DNA of 53,910 nucleotides from Chloroflexota bacterium (lineage in GTDB: Bacteria; Chloroflexota; Anaerolineae; UBA4142), in assembly GCA_016215025.1 (NCBI GenBank), contig JACRMI010000061.1, positions 1 through 53,910 of the forward strand. The letters run 5' to 3'. Of this stretch, positions 16,722 through 24,890 are shown one piece after another (position 1 is the stretch's first letter; every line of letters starts with the position of its first letter). Below the pieces are notes generated by a model that ran no database searches, had not been told where the DNA came from, and saw nothing but the letters and a program-made list of their open reading frames with translations. The position numbers and the translations under genes are program-made.

Positions 16722-18887
16722 TCAAGCTAGCCGCGTTTTGTATTTTTCAAGTTCCTCTGGCGTCAATTCGTTTGGTTGCACCAATCGGTAATGTTTTTCA
16801 GATGTAACCTTGATGCCTTCGGTTGTCACATCAAGTTCGAACAATGCGATGATATTTTCTTCCATGAACTGAGCGGCGATTGGACGACAAACCAAAGCAG
16901 GAAATTTTGCGGCGCACATCGCCATGTCCTGCTCGATTTGGGTAATTCCGATTCGATCTCCGCCGCCTTTGGCTTGAACTGGCAAGACAAAATGAACGCC
17001 ACGCTTGTCAATGCCGACGTAGAGTTCATCGGTTTCAACTTGCCCCATCCCTTGCACCGTCGTCCGCAAATGGTTTTGTAGCGAGTAACATGCAAGTCCA
17101 GTGAAAATATCGATGAGTCGGTTGTAGCGCAATTTCGCCAAGAGCGCTTGCTCATCATTCAATGCATACTTGGCGATTACGCCAGGTGTTGAATCAGGAA
17201 TTTTTGTTTCCGCCAAAATTTCGGACGGCGTAATTGCCGATTTGTTGACCAATACAAAACGATACTTGGACCTCCCCGCCGCACGAATCACCCATTCAAA
17301 TCCCGTCGGCGCTTTCGATGTAATACTGTTCGGCAACAGGTTGCGATAGCGAAACGAATAGAGCACATCACCTAAATTCTTCGGCAGATCAATTTTCAAT
17401 TTGATTGCCGCCTTCGTCAGGTCCGATCGCTCGAATTCAACTTCGCGGTCGCCTTCTTTATAGTGCTTGTCAAATATTTCTTCGATCAGCCGGGTGTAGC
17501 GATTCTTTTCCTCTGCCATGTCTGCCTCGTCTCCTCGCCAACGTAGAATGACAACTTCTTCACGCAATTGTTCTTTGGTCGCTGTTGCAAATCTCGTCCG
17601 AAACAAATCCGTGCGCACAAGTTCATAACCAAGCGATTGAGCGATTTCGCCAAGCAACTTGCCTGTCCGAATCATCACGCGCAAGTAGGATGCTTGATCG
17701 CCGACAACGTATGCCAGCATCGCGCCGGGTCGAAGCAACGGACGCAACTCTTTCAAATGACGCGCCATCGCTGCAAAGTAAAGTTTGGTCACACGCCCAT
17801 ATAATCGCTCAAAGCCAGAATTTTTTCCAAGCGCGATACGCCGCGCCTCGATCGCGTTTGCAATTCGATCAATCTCGGCTGGAAGCTCGACCCATTGATC
17901 GTCGTCATCTTCTTTATAAACGCCGCGCGTGTTTGAACGGACAAGCGTTTTCTTGAATTGGCGCAATTGCGCTTTCGTCTTGACCAGTCCAAGCAAAACC
18001 GATTCTAAGCGCGTGGTACGCGTATAATCTTTTTCGTTGGGATAAGGCGGCGACGTAATCACCGCATCGATTGAATGCGGCTCGATCTGTTGCGGTATCA
18101 GCGACGCAATGTCTCGCGCATCGGCTTGAATGACCTGGCATTCGGGGTACGGCTCACTAGAAACTTGGCGCAAGTCGTTGGCGATTTTTTCAACTTCGGC
18201 TAACCATGCCGCAATGACGGGCGTATCTTTTTTCTGCTCGCCCACGCCGACTTCGGGACCGAAACGCAGATTGCTGATTTTGTAAACAAGCGCGTTCGCC
18301 AATGCCAAGATCGCATGTCGATAAAATGATGCGTTGGCAAATTCATTCAAGCAATCGAGAAGCACAAGCGTTTTGTGCAACGGCAGCGGGCTGATCGAAT
18401 CCGCCAAAAGCAATTTCGTCGATTCGGCACCCAACGTTCTTAGCTCAAGGTTACGCACGTCGCCTGAGAAAAGCGAGTCTTCAATTCCTTGCGCTCGGAG
18501 GATTTGCAACGCCGATTCAGCGGCATCGTGTGCGCGTAGGATAAGCAAGTCGGGATCGACAGACCAATCCACTTTGACCGAACTGGCAAAATGCGCCATC
18601 GGATTCGCTTCCAATCCAATGGCGTGAACTCGATTGAGTTTTGCTTCGACGATGGTTGTTCCTGTTCCGCAAAATGGATCAAGAACGGTGTGTTGGTCGG
18701 TCAAGCCGAATTCTTGAATGTATTTGCGGACAAGATGCGGAGGAAATGAAAGAACAAACCGATACCACTCATGGACCGCTCGATCTTGGGAATCGAGCTT
18801 GTTCGCTTTTCCATTGGTATCAGGCAATACATCTTCAGATTGAAAGCCGGCTGCAAGCGGTAGAAATAACTGAGAGGTAGGTTTCAT
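16722..18887 (-). CDS. DNA methyltransferase with C-terminal PD-(D/E)XK-like nuclease domain
   Basis: 721 residues. SAM-binding motif I is DPFCGTGTT (residues 70-78) and the catalytic SPPY is at 279-282 (ITSPPYPNEKDY), so this is an N4-cytosine or N6-adenine amino-methyltransferase of the FGG-before-SPPY order. The region 290-450 presumably includes target recognition. From about residue 575 a separate domain contains ETDELYVGID (Glu618, Asp627), then PVQAKGG (Gln638-Ala-Lys640) and ITQIEQDMAMCAAKFP, which fits the D...(E/Q)xK core of PD-(D/E)XK nucleases. A single-chain restriction-modification enzyme (type IIG/IIC-like) is the best inference. ATG 18887 lies about seven bases from the predicted transcription start, so there is no room for a Shine-Dalgarno. 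No separate specificity or nuclease gene is nearby. The longer frame to 19094 runs across the promoter and is rejected. Confidence 0.8.
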   Translation of the reverse strand: MKPTSQLFLPLAAGFQSEDVLPDTNGKANKLDSQDRAVHEWYRFVLSFPPHLVRKYIQEFGLTDQHTVLDPFCGTGTTIVEAKLNRVHAIGLEANPMAHFASSVKVDWSVDPDLLILRAHDAAESALQILRAQGIEDSLFSGDVRNLELRTLGAESTKLLLADSISPLPLHKTLVLLDCLNEFANASFYRHAILALANALVYKISNLRFGPEVGVGEQKKDTPVIAAWLAEVEKIANDLRQVSSEPYPECQVIQADARDIASLIPQQIEPHSIDAVITSPPYPNEKDYTRTTRLESVLLGLVKTKAQLRQFKKTLVRSNTRGVYKEDDDDQWVELPAEIDRIANAIEARRIALGKNSGFERLYGRVTKLYFAAMARHLKELRPLLRPGAMLAYVVGDQASYLRVMIRTGKLLGEIAQSLGYELVRTDLFRTRFATATKEQLREEVVILRWRGDEADMAEEKNRYTRLIEEIFDKHYKEGDREVEFERSDLTKAAIKLKIDLPKNLGDVLYSFRYRNLLPNSITSKAPTGFEWVIRAAGRSKYRFVLVNKSAITPSEILAETKIPDSTPGVIAKYALNDEQALLAKLRYNRLIDIFTGLACYSLQNHLRTTVQGMGQVETDELYVGIDKRGVHFVLPVQAKGGGDRIGITQIEQDMAMCAAKFPALVCRPIAAQFMEENIIALFELDVTTEGIKVTSEKHYRLVQPNELTPEELEKYKTRLA

Positions 18888-18900
18888 TTCGCTGGATGAG

Positions 18901-18929
18901 ATTATAACATGCGCTAGACACATCCGCAA
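18901..18929 (-). promoter_or_regulatory. promoter of the methyltransferase-nuclease gene
   Basis: On the minus strand TTGCGG (18924-18929), 17-base spacer, TATAAT (18901-18906). Transcription would start near 18894, only about seven bases before the ATG. Confidence 0.7.
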
Positions 18930-18944
18930 CAATTGCAACCAAGC

Positions 18945-18973
18945 TTGCCACACCTCGCCCTCGCTGTTATAAT
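18945..18973 (+). promoter_or_regulatory. promoter of the GH3-like gene
   Basis: TTGCCA (18945-18950), 17-base spacer, TATAAT (18968-18973), about 45 bases before the ATG. It forms a divergent promoter pair with that of the methyltransferase. Confidence 0.75.
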
Positions 18974-19017
18974 CGCTTTGCACTCGACACCCGTCACATT
19001 CAGAATGGAGGACACCG

Positions 19018-20166
19018 ATGTCAGCCAACAATCCCCAGCAAATGCTCGCGATGCTCAACGGACTCGTGCAGCCCTGGCACGATGCAGTCGCCAAGCCAGC
19101 CGAAGCTCAATGCCAAGTGTTGACGCGCTTGCTCCAAATCTACGCGCAAACGGATTACGGCAAGCAACATCACGCCGATCAAATCCAAACCATCGACGAT
19201 TATCGACGCGCGTTCCCCGTTGCGACGCACGAGGATTACAAGCCGCTCATCCAGCGAGTGATGGCGGGCGAGATCAATCTGCTCCTCAACGAGCCGCCGA
19301 TTGGTTGGGCGGTTACGCGCGGCACGACCAAAGGCGAATCGAAATTTATTCCGATGACGCCAACCGATTTGAAAATGCGGATTAGCGCGAGCCGCGCGAT
19401 GATTAACTTTGTTCTGCAATCGAAACGATTCGATCTATTTCAGGGCGTCAATCTCAATCTGAATTTTCCATCCATCGTGGGCAAGGTCAAGGTCGGCGAG
19501 CGCGAGGTCGAGTACGGTTATTCGTCGGGGATATATACAAAGTTCGTTTCAAAATCGACGCCGATTCGTTCTGTCCCATCCCAAGACGAAATCGATGCGC
19601 TCGGCGGCGGCAAGACGCAGCGCGATTGGGATGCGCGCTTTGAACTCGCTTACCAAAAATGTCAAAACGAAAACGTCACGCTCGTCGGCGGGGTCGCGCC
19701 AACCGCGGTCCTCTTTGGCCGATATTTGAAACGCGCGCACGGCGTTTATCCAAGGGATTTGTGGAAAACGCAGATCATGACGCTCGGCAGCGTGCCAGGT
19801 ATCAACACGCGTTATCAGCCCGCACTGAATGCGCTCTACGGTCAAGCGACCATTCGCGAAATTTACGGCACGACCGAGGGGATGTTCGGGCAGCAGCGCG
19901 ACGAAAAACGCGCCTGGGTTCCCAATTACGATCTATTTTTCTTCGAGGTCGAAACGTCGGCAGGGATCAAGATGCTGCACGAAATGAAAGCAGGCGAGAT
20001 GGGGCGTCTCGTCGTATCGACCCCCATTCTCGCCCGCTACAAAATCGGCGACACGATTCGCGCGTTCGATGCGCCGTACTTTCGCTGCATCGGTCGCGAC
20101 CGTTGGTTCACGCCAATCGTTTACGCGTGGGAAGAATTCCAATCGTTCAATTTTGGAAAGCTGTAG
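19018..20166 (+). CDS. GH3 auxin-responsive-promoter family protein (acyl-adenylating, short form)
   Basis: 382 residues. The family is recognised from TRGTTKGESKFIPMT (the first ATP/AMP-binding motif of GH3 proteins), REIYGTTEGMFGQQ (second motif, acidic Glu contacting the acyl-adenylate) and the final KIGDTIRAF segment. Plant GH3 enzymes and bacterial relatives adenylate carboxylic acids and conjugate them to amino acids. This one is shorter than the usual 500-600 residues and stops shortly after the KIGD motif, so most of the C-terminal domain that carries the amide-forming step is missing; it might only adenylate, or hand the acyl group to a partner. GGAGG precedes the ATG. It stands alone on the + strand between two minus-strand groups. 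Confidence 0.8.
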   Translation: MSANNPQQMLAMLNGLVQPWHDAVAKPAEAQCQVLTRLLQIYAQTDYGKQHHADQIQTIDDYRRAFPVATHEDYKPLIQRVMAGEINLLLNEPPIGWAVTRGTTKGESKFIPMTPTDLKMRISASRAMINFVLQSKRFDLFQGVNLNLNFPSIVGKVKVGEREVEYGYSSGIYTKFVSKSTPIRSVPSQDEIDALGGGKTQRDWDARFELAYQKCQNENVTLVGGVAPTAVLFGRYLKRAHGVYPRDLWKTQIMTLGSVPGINTRYQPALNALYGQATIREIYGTTEGMFGQQRDEKRAWVPNYDLFFFEVETSAGIKMLHEMKAGEMGRLVVSTPILARYKIGDTIRAFDAPYFRCIGRDRWFTPIVYAWEEFQSFNFGKL

Positions 20167-20174
20167 TCGCCATT

Positions 20175-20272
20175 GTCATTGCGAGCGAAGCGTCGGACGA
20201 ACTGCGTCCGCGCAATCTCCACCTGTCAGTTGGGGATTGCTTCGTCGCAAAAAAATCGCTCCTCGCAATGAC
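20175..20272. repeat. 98-bp palindromic repeat, GTCATTGCGAG type (copy 1)
   Basis: Ends are GTCATTGCGAG and CTCGCAATGAC, perfect 11-bp terminal inverted repeats. The inside (GAAGCGTCGGACGAACTGCGTCC) is the reverse complement of the matching part of the copy at 21643-21737, so the two are inverted relative to each other. Confidence 0.85.
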
Positions 20273-20280
20273 ATGCCGGG

Positions 20281-20721
20281 CTATATCTTCCACCCCAGCG
20301 CGCGCAGCAAAATCACGATACCAATCGCGATAAGCACGAGCGCGCCGATGACGTTCCAACTAATCAAGTTGCCCAAGCCAATGCCAATAAATACAAATCC
20401 AGTGATAATACTGCCGACGACGTGACGGCGATATTCGGGCATGACGAGGCGGACGACGACTTCGAGCAAAATAATTACGCCCGCGCCAGCAAAGACCAAA
20501 CCCCAGGTACTGATGCGAAATGGAAAGGCACCGGGCACAGTATCGCCGCGCAAGCCGAACCCTGACAAATAACCTAGGTTGTCGGCGAGCAGCACCAACC
20601 CAGCCCAAATAAAAATCGCGCCCCACACAATCGTACTGAGCGGATCACTGCGCCCCTTTTCTTCTTTCTCGTGTTGCTTTTCATCTTTTTCCTCTCTCGG
20701 TTTCATCGGTGACTCGGACAT
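20281..20721 (-). CDS. small membrane protein (DUF5668/LiaF-like TM domain)
   Basis: 146 residues. A highly charged N-terminus (KPREEKDEKQHEKEEKGR) is followed by four hydrophobic segments (IVWGAIFIWAGLVLLADNLG; WGLVFAGAGVIILLEVVVRL; VVGSIITGFVFIGIGLG; VIGALVLIAIGIVILLRAL). The IFIWAGLVLLADNLGYL pattern is typical of the small multi-helix domain found in LiaF-like and DUF5668 proteins. Function unknown; some relatives modulate envelope-stress sensors. The start at 20721 has an ideal AAGGAGGT site, which rules out the longer frame to 20910. Confidence 0.78.
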   Translation of the reverse strand: MSESPMKPREEKDEKQHEKEEKGRSDPLSTIVWGAIFIWAGLVLLADNLGYLSGFGLRGDTVPGAFPFRISTWGLVFAGAGVIILLEVVVRLVMPEYRRHVVGSIITGFVFIGIGLGNLISWNVIGALVLIAIGIVILLRALGWKI

Positions 20722-20878
20722 GATTACCTCCTTGTAAGTGCATTGAGCAATTGCATTGAGCTGCAAATAAAAACACCTGACGCCACTCGTGCGCGTCGCA
20801 CGCCCAGCATCAGGGGTACTCTCAACCTGGGAAAAGTATACAACCGATTGGCCAAAAGTCAACCACATTGTCGCATAG

Positions 20879-21415
20879 TTATGCTTCCATCTGAAACGCC
20901 GTGCAGGCATAATCCTTCACCGGCACATCGCGCACGAGCGTAAACCCAAAGCCCGCGTAATATTTTTTCAGCGGCTCGTTCCCGCTCCAGCAATCTAACC
21001 GCAAAAATTTCTTGCCGCGCTCGCGGACATGCTGCTTTGCCCACGCCATCATCGCCGCACCGATATCGTTGCCATGCACGTGTGGGCGAATCGCAAAGCT
21101 GTGAACATAGCCGCCGTCGGAATCAATCCATAATTGTGGTTCGGCCCAGGCGAAACGATATGTTCCAACTGCGTCGCCAATCAACCGCGCAAGATACACA
21201 TCACCTTTTTCGATTTCGCGTCGAAAGAATTCCCAGGCATCCTGGGGCAGAGGCGAGGGCCATTGCTTGGTGATACCACGCGAATGCAACCACGCTGCTG
21301 CTTCGTTCAGAATTTCCATGACGACGTTCAAGTCGTTGGGCTGGGCTTTATCGATGGTGAGTACACCCAACGTGGTTTGCAAAATGTTCAAATTCGATTC
21401 AGCGGTCTGTTCCAA
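20879..21415 (-). CDS. GNAT family N-acetyltransferase
   Basis: 178 residues from a TTG start at 21415, which has AGGAG nine bases upstream inside the end of the preceding gene (17-bp overlap). Acetyl-CoA-binding motif A is VHSFAIRPHVHGNDIGAAMMAWA, read as beta strand followed by the R/H-x-x-G-x-G/A loop (HVHGNDIG), and the motif B region is KKYYAGFGFTLV. The basic loop is weaker than in most GNATs (His instead of Arg/Gln). Substrate unknown. Longer frames starting at 21475 would overlap the upstream gene more and have no ribosome binding site. Confidence 0.75.
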   Translation of the reverse strand: MEQTAESNLNILQTTLGVLTIDKAQPNDLNVVMEILNEAAAWLHSRGITKQWPSPLPQDAWEFFRREIEKGDVYLARLIGDAVGTYRFAWAEPQLWIDSDGGYVHSFAIRPHVHGNDIGAAMMAWAKQHVRERGKKFLRLDCWSGNEPLKKYYAGFGFTLVRDVPVKDYACTAFQMEA

Positions 21416-21626
21416 ACCGAATCGCTCCTGTAATGAACGCGAGGCCGACCGCCCACAGGAAAACTCCGAGCACACAGTAAAAAATGCGCTTGCCTTTCGG
21501 CCCCAGCAGGTTGATGAACGTATAATTGCGCGACGGCTCTAAGATCGTCTGCCAATTCAAAAGACCCACCGCAAATGCGAACACACCGAAAATCACAAAG
21601 ATGATGCCTGCAATCGTGGATACCAT
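21399..21626 (-). CDS. small integral membrane protein, 75 residues
   Basis: Two hydrophobic helices (IAGIIFVIFGVFAFAVGLL and FYCVLGVFLWAVGLAFITGA) joined by a polar loop with PSRNYTFINLLGPKGKR. This layout matches the small immunity-17-like or general two-helix proteins often found in operons, but I cannot name the family with confidence. AAGGAGACCC precedes the ATG, a strong signal. The gene overlaps the following GNAT start, so translation of the two is probably coupled. Confidence 0.72.
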   Translation of the reverse strand: MVSTIAGIIFVIFGVFAFAVGLLNWQTILEPSRNYTFINLLGPKGKRIFYCVLGVFLWAVGLAFITGAIRFGTDR

Positions 21627-21642
21627 GGGTCTCCTTCATTTG

Positions 21643-21737
21643 TCATTGCGAGGAACGCTTTTTGTGACGAAGCAATCCCCAATTCAGAAATGGACATTGC
21701 GCGGACGCAGTTCGTCCGACGCTCCGCTCGCAATGAC
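21643..21737. repeat. 95-bp palindromic repeat, GTCATTGCGAG type (copy 2)
   Basis: Same terminal repeats as the element at 20175-20272 (GTCATTGCGAG/CTCGCAATGAC) but in the opposite orientation. It separates the ABC-F gene from the small membrane protein gene. Confidence 0.85.
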
Positions 21738-21745
21738 ATTATTGC

Positions 21746-23455
21746 TTATTCTCGATTCAATTCCTCGCGATCCAAAAATCGTTTGATCGTTCCAGCGCGC
21801 GGCGACCAAATGCCTGTAGCGAATTGATCGATGAAGGCACGATCGTGCGTCGCGATCAGAATCGTACCTGGGAATGCTTCGAGCGCGGATTGAAAGCGCG
21901 CGCGCGATGGAATATCGAGATGATTGATTGGCTCGTCGAGCAGGAGACAGTTTACACCCGACACGACCAAACGCGCAAGCAAGAGCCGCGCGCGCTCGCC
22001 ATAACTCAGCGAAGCAATTGGCGTGAACACGCCATCGCCTGCGAACAAAAAGTAATGCAAAAAGTTGCGCGTCTCCGTTTCATCCATCGACGCGATGCCG
22101 CGAATCAATGCTAACGGCGTCGTGTGCGCGTCGAGCGATTGTTGTTCTTGCGGCATGTAACCGACCTTGACGTTCGCACCAATACGCAGGTTACCTTCGG
22201 TCGGCGGCAACTCGCCTGCGATGATGTTGAGCAACGTCGTCTTCCCCGACCCATTCGGACCGACCAGCGCGATGCGTTCGCCGTGTTGCAGCGTGAGATC
22301 GACGTGACGAAATAACCATGTGGCGCGACCAGCTTGGTCGCGACGATCAGGACGACCAGCTTGGTCGCGTTCGCCGTTGCCGAATCGAAACCCCAAATCC
22401 TCCAACGCCACGACGATTTGTCCTCCACGCGGCATCGGTCCGAATTCGAGTTTCATTTCCCACGTCCGCTGCGGCTTGTCGATTTTTTCTTCGGTCAGCA
22501 AACGTTCTACGCGTCTCTCGATCTGTTTCGCGCGCTTGACCGTTTCCAATCCGCGATTCGCAAAAAATCCTTTGGCGAATTTATCGCCCGTGTCCGCCTT
22601 GCCACCCTTGCGAAATTTCGCAATGCCGCGCAAATGGCGCGCCGCATTTTGCAATTGGAGAATTTCGTCTTGCTGGTCTTGCCATTGCTCGAATTGTTTT
22701 TCGCGCGCGAGCGACTTGGCTTCGACGTAATCGGTATAGTTGCCCACGTACTCGGTCACGCGATGCGTCTTGTCGTCCAATTCTAAAATGCGCGCGACGG
22801 TTGCATCGAGAAATGTCCAGTCATGCGAAACGATGATCGCCGCGCCGCGATAGTTGACGATGAATCGCTCCAGCCATTCGAGCGCAGTGATATCGAGATG
22901 ATTCGTCGGCTCGTCGAGCAAGAGCAAATTTGGTTCGGCGATCAGAACCTGCGCGAGACCGCCGCGCGCGCGCTGACCGCCGCTCAATTTTGTGATCGGC
23001 GTATCTTGCGGCACGTCGAGACCCAGACCCGCAAGAATTGCTTTGGCGCGATGATCGACCGCATAACCGCCGAGCGATTCAAAGCGCGTGAACGCCGCAT
23101 CGTACGCATCGACGTTTTCTTGCGATGATGATTGCGCCATCCGCGCCGCCAGAACTTCGACTTGGCGTCGCGCATCGTCATAGCCGACGATGCCCGCGCG
23201 AATGTACTCGCCAATCGTGCGCGGATCGTCAAACGCGATGCCTTGCGCGAGATAGCCGACCGTCGCGTGCGCATCGAGATTCACGCGTCCACGCTCGGGC
23301 TGCTCTTGTCCCGTGATGATTCGCAAGAGCGTCGTCTTGCCGCATCCGTTGGGACCGATCAAGCCCACGTGTTCGCGCGCACTCACGGTGAACGATATAT
23401 CGTCGAGCACCGTTTGCGCGGCGTAGGATTTTGTCATATTAGAAATTTGAAGCAT
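21746..23455 (-). CDS. ABC-F family ATP-binding cassette protein with an in-frame palindrome insertion
   Basis: 569 residues, two ABC domains and no membrane segments. First Walker A GPNGCGKTT (about 34-42) with signature LSGGQRARGGLAQVL and Walker B LLLLDEPTNHLD; second Walker A GPNGSGKTT near residue 398 with LSYGERARLLLARLV and LLLDEPINHLD. ABC-F proteins act on the ribosome, in translation factor or antibiotic-protection roles. Between the linker and the second domain the segment with twice-repeated RDQAGR (about residues 362-380) is encoded by two palindromes and looks like an insertion in a surface region. Start ATG has no strong Shine-Dalgarno. Because of its place in an array of exporters and acetyltransferases a resistance-type ABC-F is possible but unproven. 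Confidence 0.87.
   Translation of the reverse strand: MLQISNMTKSYAAQTVLDDISFTVSAREHVGLIGPNGCGKTTLLRIITGQEQPERGRVNLDAHATVGYLAQGIAFDDPRTIGEYIRAGIVGYDDARRQVEVLAARMAQSSSQENVDAYDAAFTRFESLGGYAVDHRAKAILAGLGLDVPQDTPITKLSGGQRARGGLAQVLIAEPNLLLLDEPTNHLDITALEWLERFIVNYRGAAIIVSHDWTFLDATVARILELDDKTHRVTEYVGNYTDYVEAKSLAREKQFEQWQDQQDEILQLQNAARHLRGIAKFRKGGKADTGDKFAKGFFANRGLETVKRAKQIERRVERLLTEEKIDKPQRTWEMKLEFGPMPRGGQIVVALEDLGFRFGNGERDQAGRPDRRDQAGRATWLFRHVDLTLQHGERIALVGPNGSGKTTLLNIIAGELPPTEGNLRIGANVKVGYMPQEQQSLDAHTTPLALIRGIASMDETETRNFLHYFLFAGDGVFTPIASLSYGERARLLLARLVVSGVNCLLLDEPINHLDIPSRARFQSALEAFPGTILIATHDRAFIDQFATGIWSPRAGTIKRFLDREELNRE
22324..22367. repeat. two REP-like palindromes inside the ABC-F coding sequence
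   Basis: CGCGACCA-GCT-TGGTCGCG (22324-22342) and CGACCA-GCT-TGGTCG (22353-22367). Both read through in frame and encode RDQAGR. Confidence 0.8.
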
Positions 23456-23465
23456 AAGAACTCTC

Positions 23466-23525
23466 GTCGCCAGTCGACAGTCTACAGTCGTCAGTAAAGG
23501 TATCTGTCGACTGACGACTGGCGAC
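23466..23525. repeat. 60-bp inverted repeat in the ABC-F upstream spacer
   Basis: Outer arms GTCGCCAGTC/GACTGGCGAC, with inner CGACAG/CTGTCG and repeated GTC/CAGT units. It fills almost the whole gap between the Eis-like and ABC-F genes. Confidence 0.7.
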
Positions 23526-23531
23526 TAGCGA

Positions 23532-24890
23532 CTAACTCACCTGATACACACACGAGTACATCTTCGGAAATAGCGCGTCGAGCAAAACCTGGGCTTCGTC
23601 TTTCGCCCAAACGTCGGCGTACATCTCACGCAGTTCCATCATCGATTTGCGGCAAAAGAGCAACTGCAAGAACACGAGCGGTGGAAATCCGCATTCGCCT
23701 TCTTCGCCTGGCATCGGCTGCCACATTTCGACATTCGTTAGCGCGCCATTATCGAAACTCAATTTGAAGCCGCGTCGATACTCGCTAATCTTCAACTCGC
23801 CGCTGTATCCAGCAACCACAGAATGTGCCAGTCGATTTTGCAGAACGGGTGCAAGGTGGCGAATGAATTTCGGCACATCGGGTACGCGAATGTACCAGCC
23901 GTACGGGATGCGCGTACGCGGCAGCATATCGGGAATCGCGTTGTACGCGGGATGTTCACGACCAAATGCCAGCGTGATGCCTTTGATCGTTTTGTTTTGC
24001 TTCGCCGCTTCCGCTTCACCCAAAATTTTCATCCAGCGCAAAATTGTCGGCATGACCGCGCGCAGCGATTGTCCTTCGAGCACCGACAGTTCGAAAATCG
24101 GAATGGCGTCCATCCAAATCTCGCGCGACGGAGCGAAATAACCCACCGCGCGTCCATCGTTCGTTTCGATGATTTGATACGGCACGCGCCACGCCATCGA
24201 TTCAGGCAATGGTTCGAGCATGTATCGCCACAACCAATCGGGACGCGGACACGCGACAAGCGAACGCGCACAATCGCGATCGTACAGCACACTCAAGAAT
24301 GGAATGTCGTCGATAGTCGCATCGCGCAAGCGATAGGGTTCAGTTTCGTTCTCCTTGAGCGTCGGGATATTTGAGAAAAACGCGGTGCGACCACCGCCGA
24401 GATCGAGCGCGTACTCGTAATCGAATTGGCGATAGTACCACGAAATTCCCGTGATGCCTTGCACCATATGCCCCATCGATTCGCTCATTGCGTGCAGGAC
24501 CTCGAATTGTTTGCGCACCAAGCCGCGTCGTCGATAATCGGGATCGGTCGCAACCATTTCGGGGCGACCAACGCCGAACGGAATGCCCGCGTACGTCCAC
24601 GTCTGCGGAATCAGACACATCGTCGAAACGATTTTCTGTGCGCGAGTGTCTTCCACGACGAGCACGTTTTGTGTTCCGATGATCGGATGCGATTCGCGCA
24701 TCATATCGCGCGCGTACAACACGGCAAGTTGATCGACTTGCTCGCGACCGAACACGCGCCCTGTGAATTCCGCGAGCGGCTCGGTATCGCTTGGCGTGGT
24801 GGTGCGCAAGACGAGTCCATCGCCGAGATCGCGCGGTGTCAATTGCATCAATTGAAATTGCTGTTCCAGTGTTTTTGATTTCAGACTCAT
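23532..24890 (-). CDS. Eis-like GNAT N-acetyltransferase
   Basis: 452 residues with the three-part layout of Eis enzymes: an N-terminal GNAT domain with motif A in MVATDPDYRRRGLVRKQFEVL (R/Q-x-x-G-x-G/A as RRRGLV), a second GNAT-like domain (about residues 190-330), and a C-terminal sterol-carrier-protein-like domain (SGELKISEYRRGFKLSFDNG onwards). Family knowledge: Eis proteins acetylate many amines of aminoglycosides and some protein targets; this homologue's substrate is not known. The ATG overlaps the upstream DUF4037 gene by four bases (ATGA) and GGAGCAACC precedes it, so the two are translationally coupled. Confidence 0.82.
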   Translation of the reverse strand: MSLKSKTLEQQFQLMQLTPRDLGDGLVLRTTTPSDTEPLAEFTGRVFGREQVDQLAVLYARDMMRESHPIIGTQNVLVVEDTRAQKIVSTMCLIPQTWTYAGIPFGVGRPEMVATDPDYRRRGLVRKQFEVLHAMSESMGHMVQGITGISWYYRQFDYEYALDLGGGRTAFFSNIPTLKENETEPYRLRDATIDDIPFLSVLYDRDCARSLVACPRPDWLWRYMLEPLPESMAWRVPYQIIETNDGRAVGYFAPSREIWMDAIPIFELSVLEGQSLRAVMPTILRWMKILGEAEAAKQNKTIKGITLAFGREHPAYNAIPDMLPRTRIPYGWYIRVPDVPKFIRHLAPVLQNRLAHSVVAGYSGELKISEYRRGFKLSFDNGALTNVEMWQPMPGEEGECGFPPLVFLQLLFCRKSMMELREMYADVWAKDEAQVLLDALFPKMYSCVYQVS

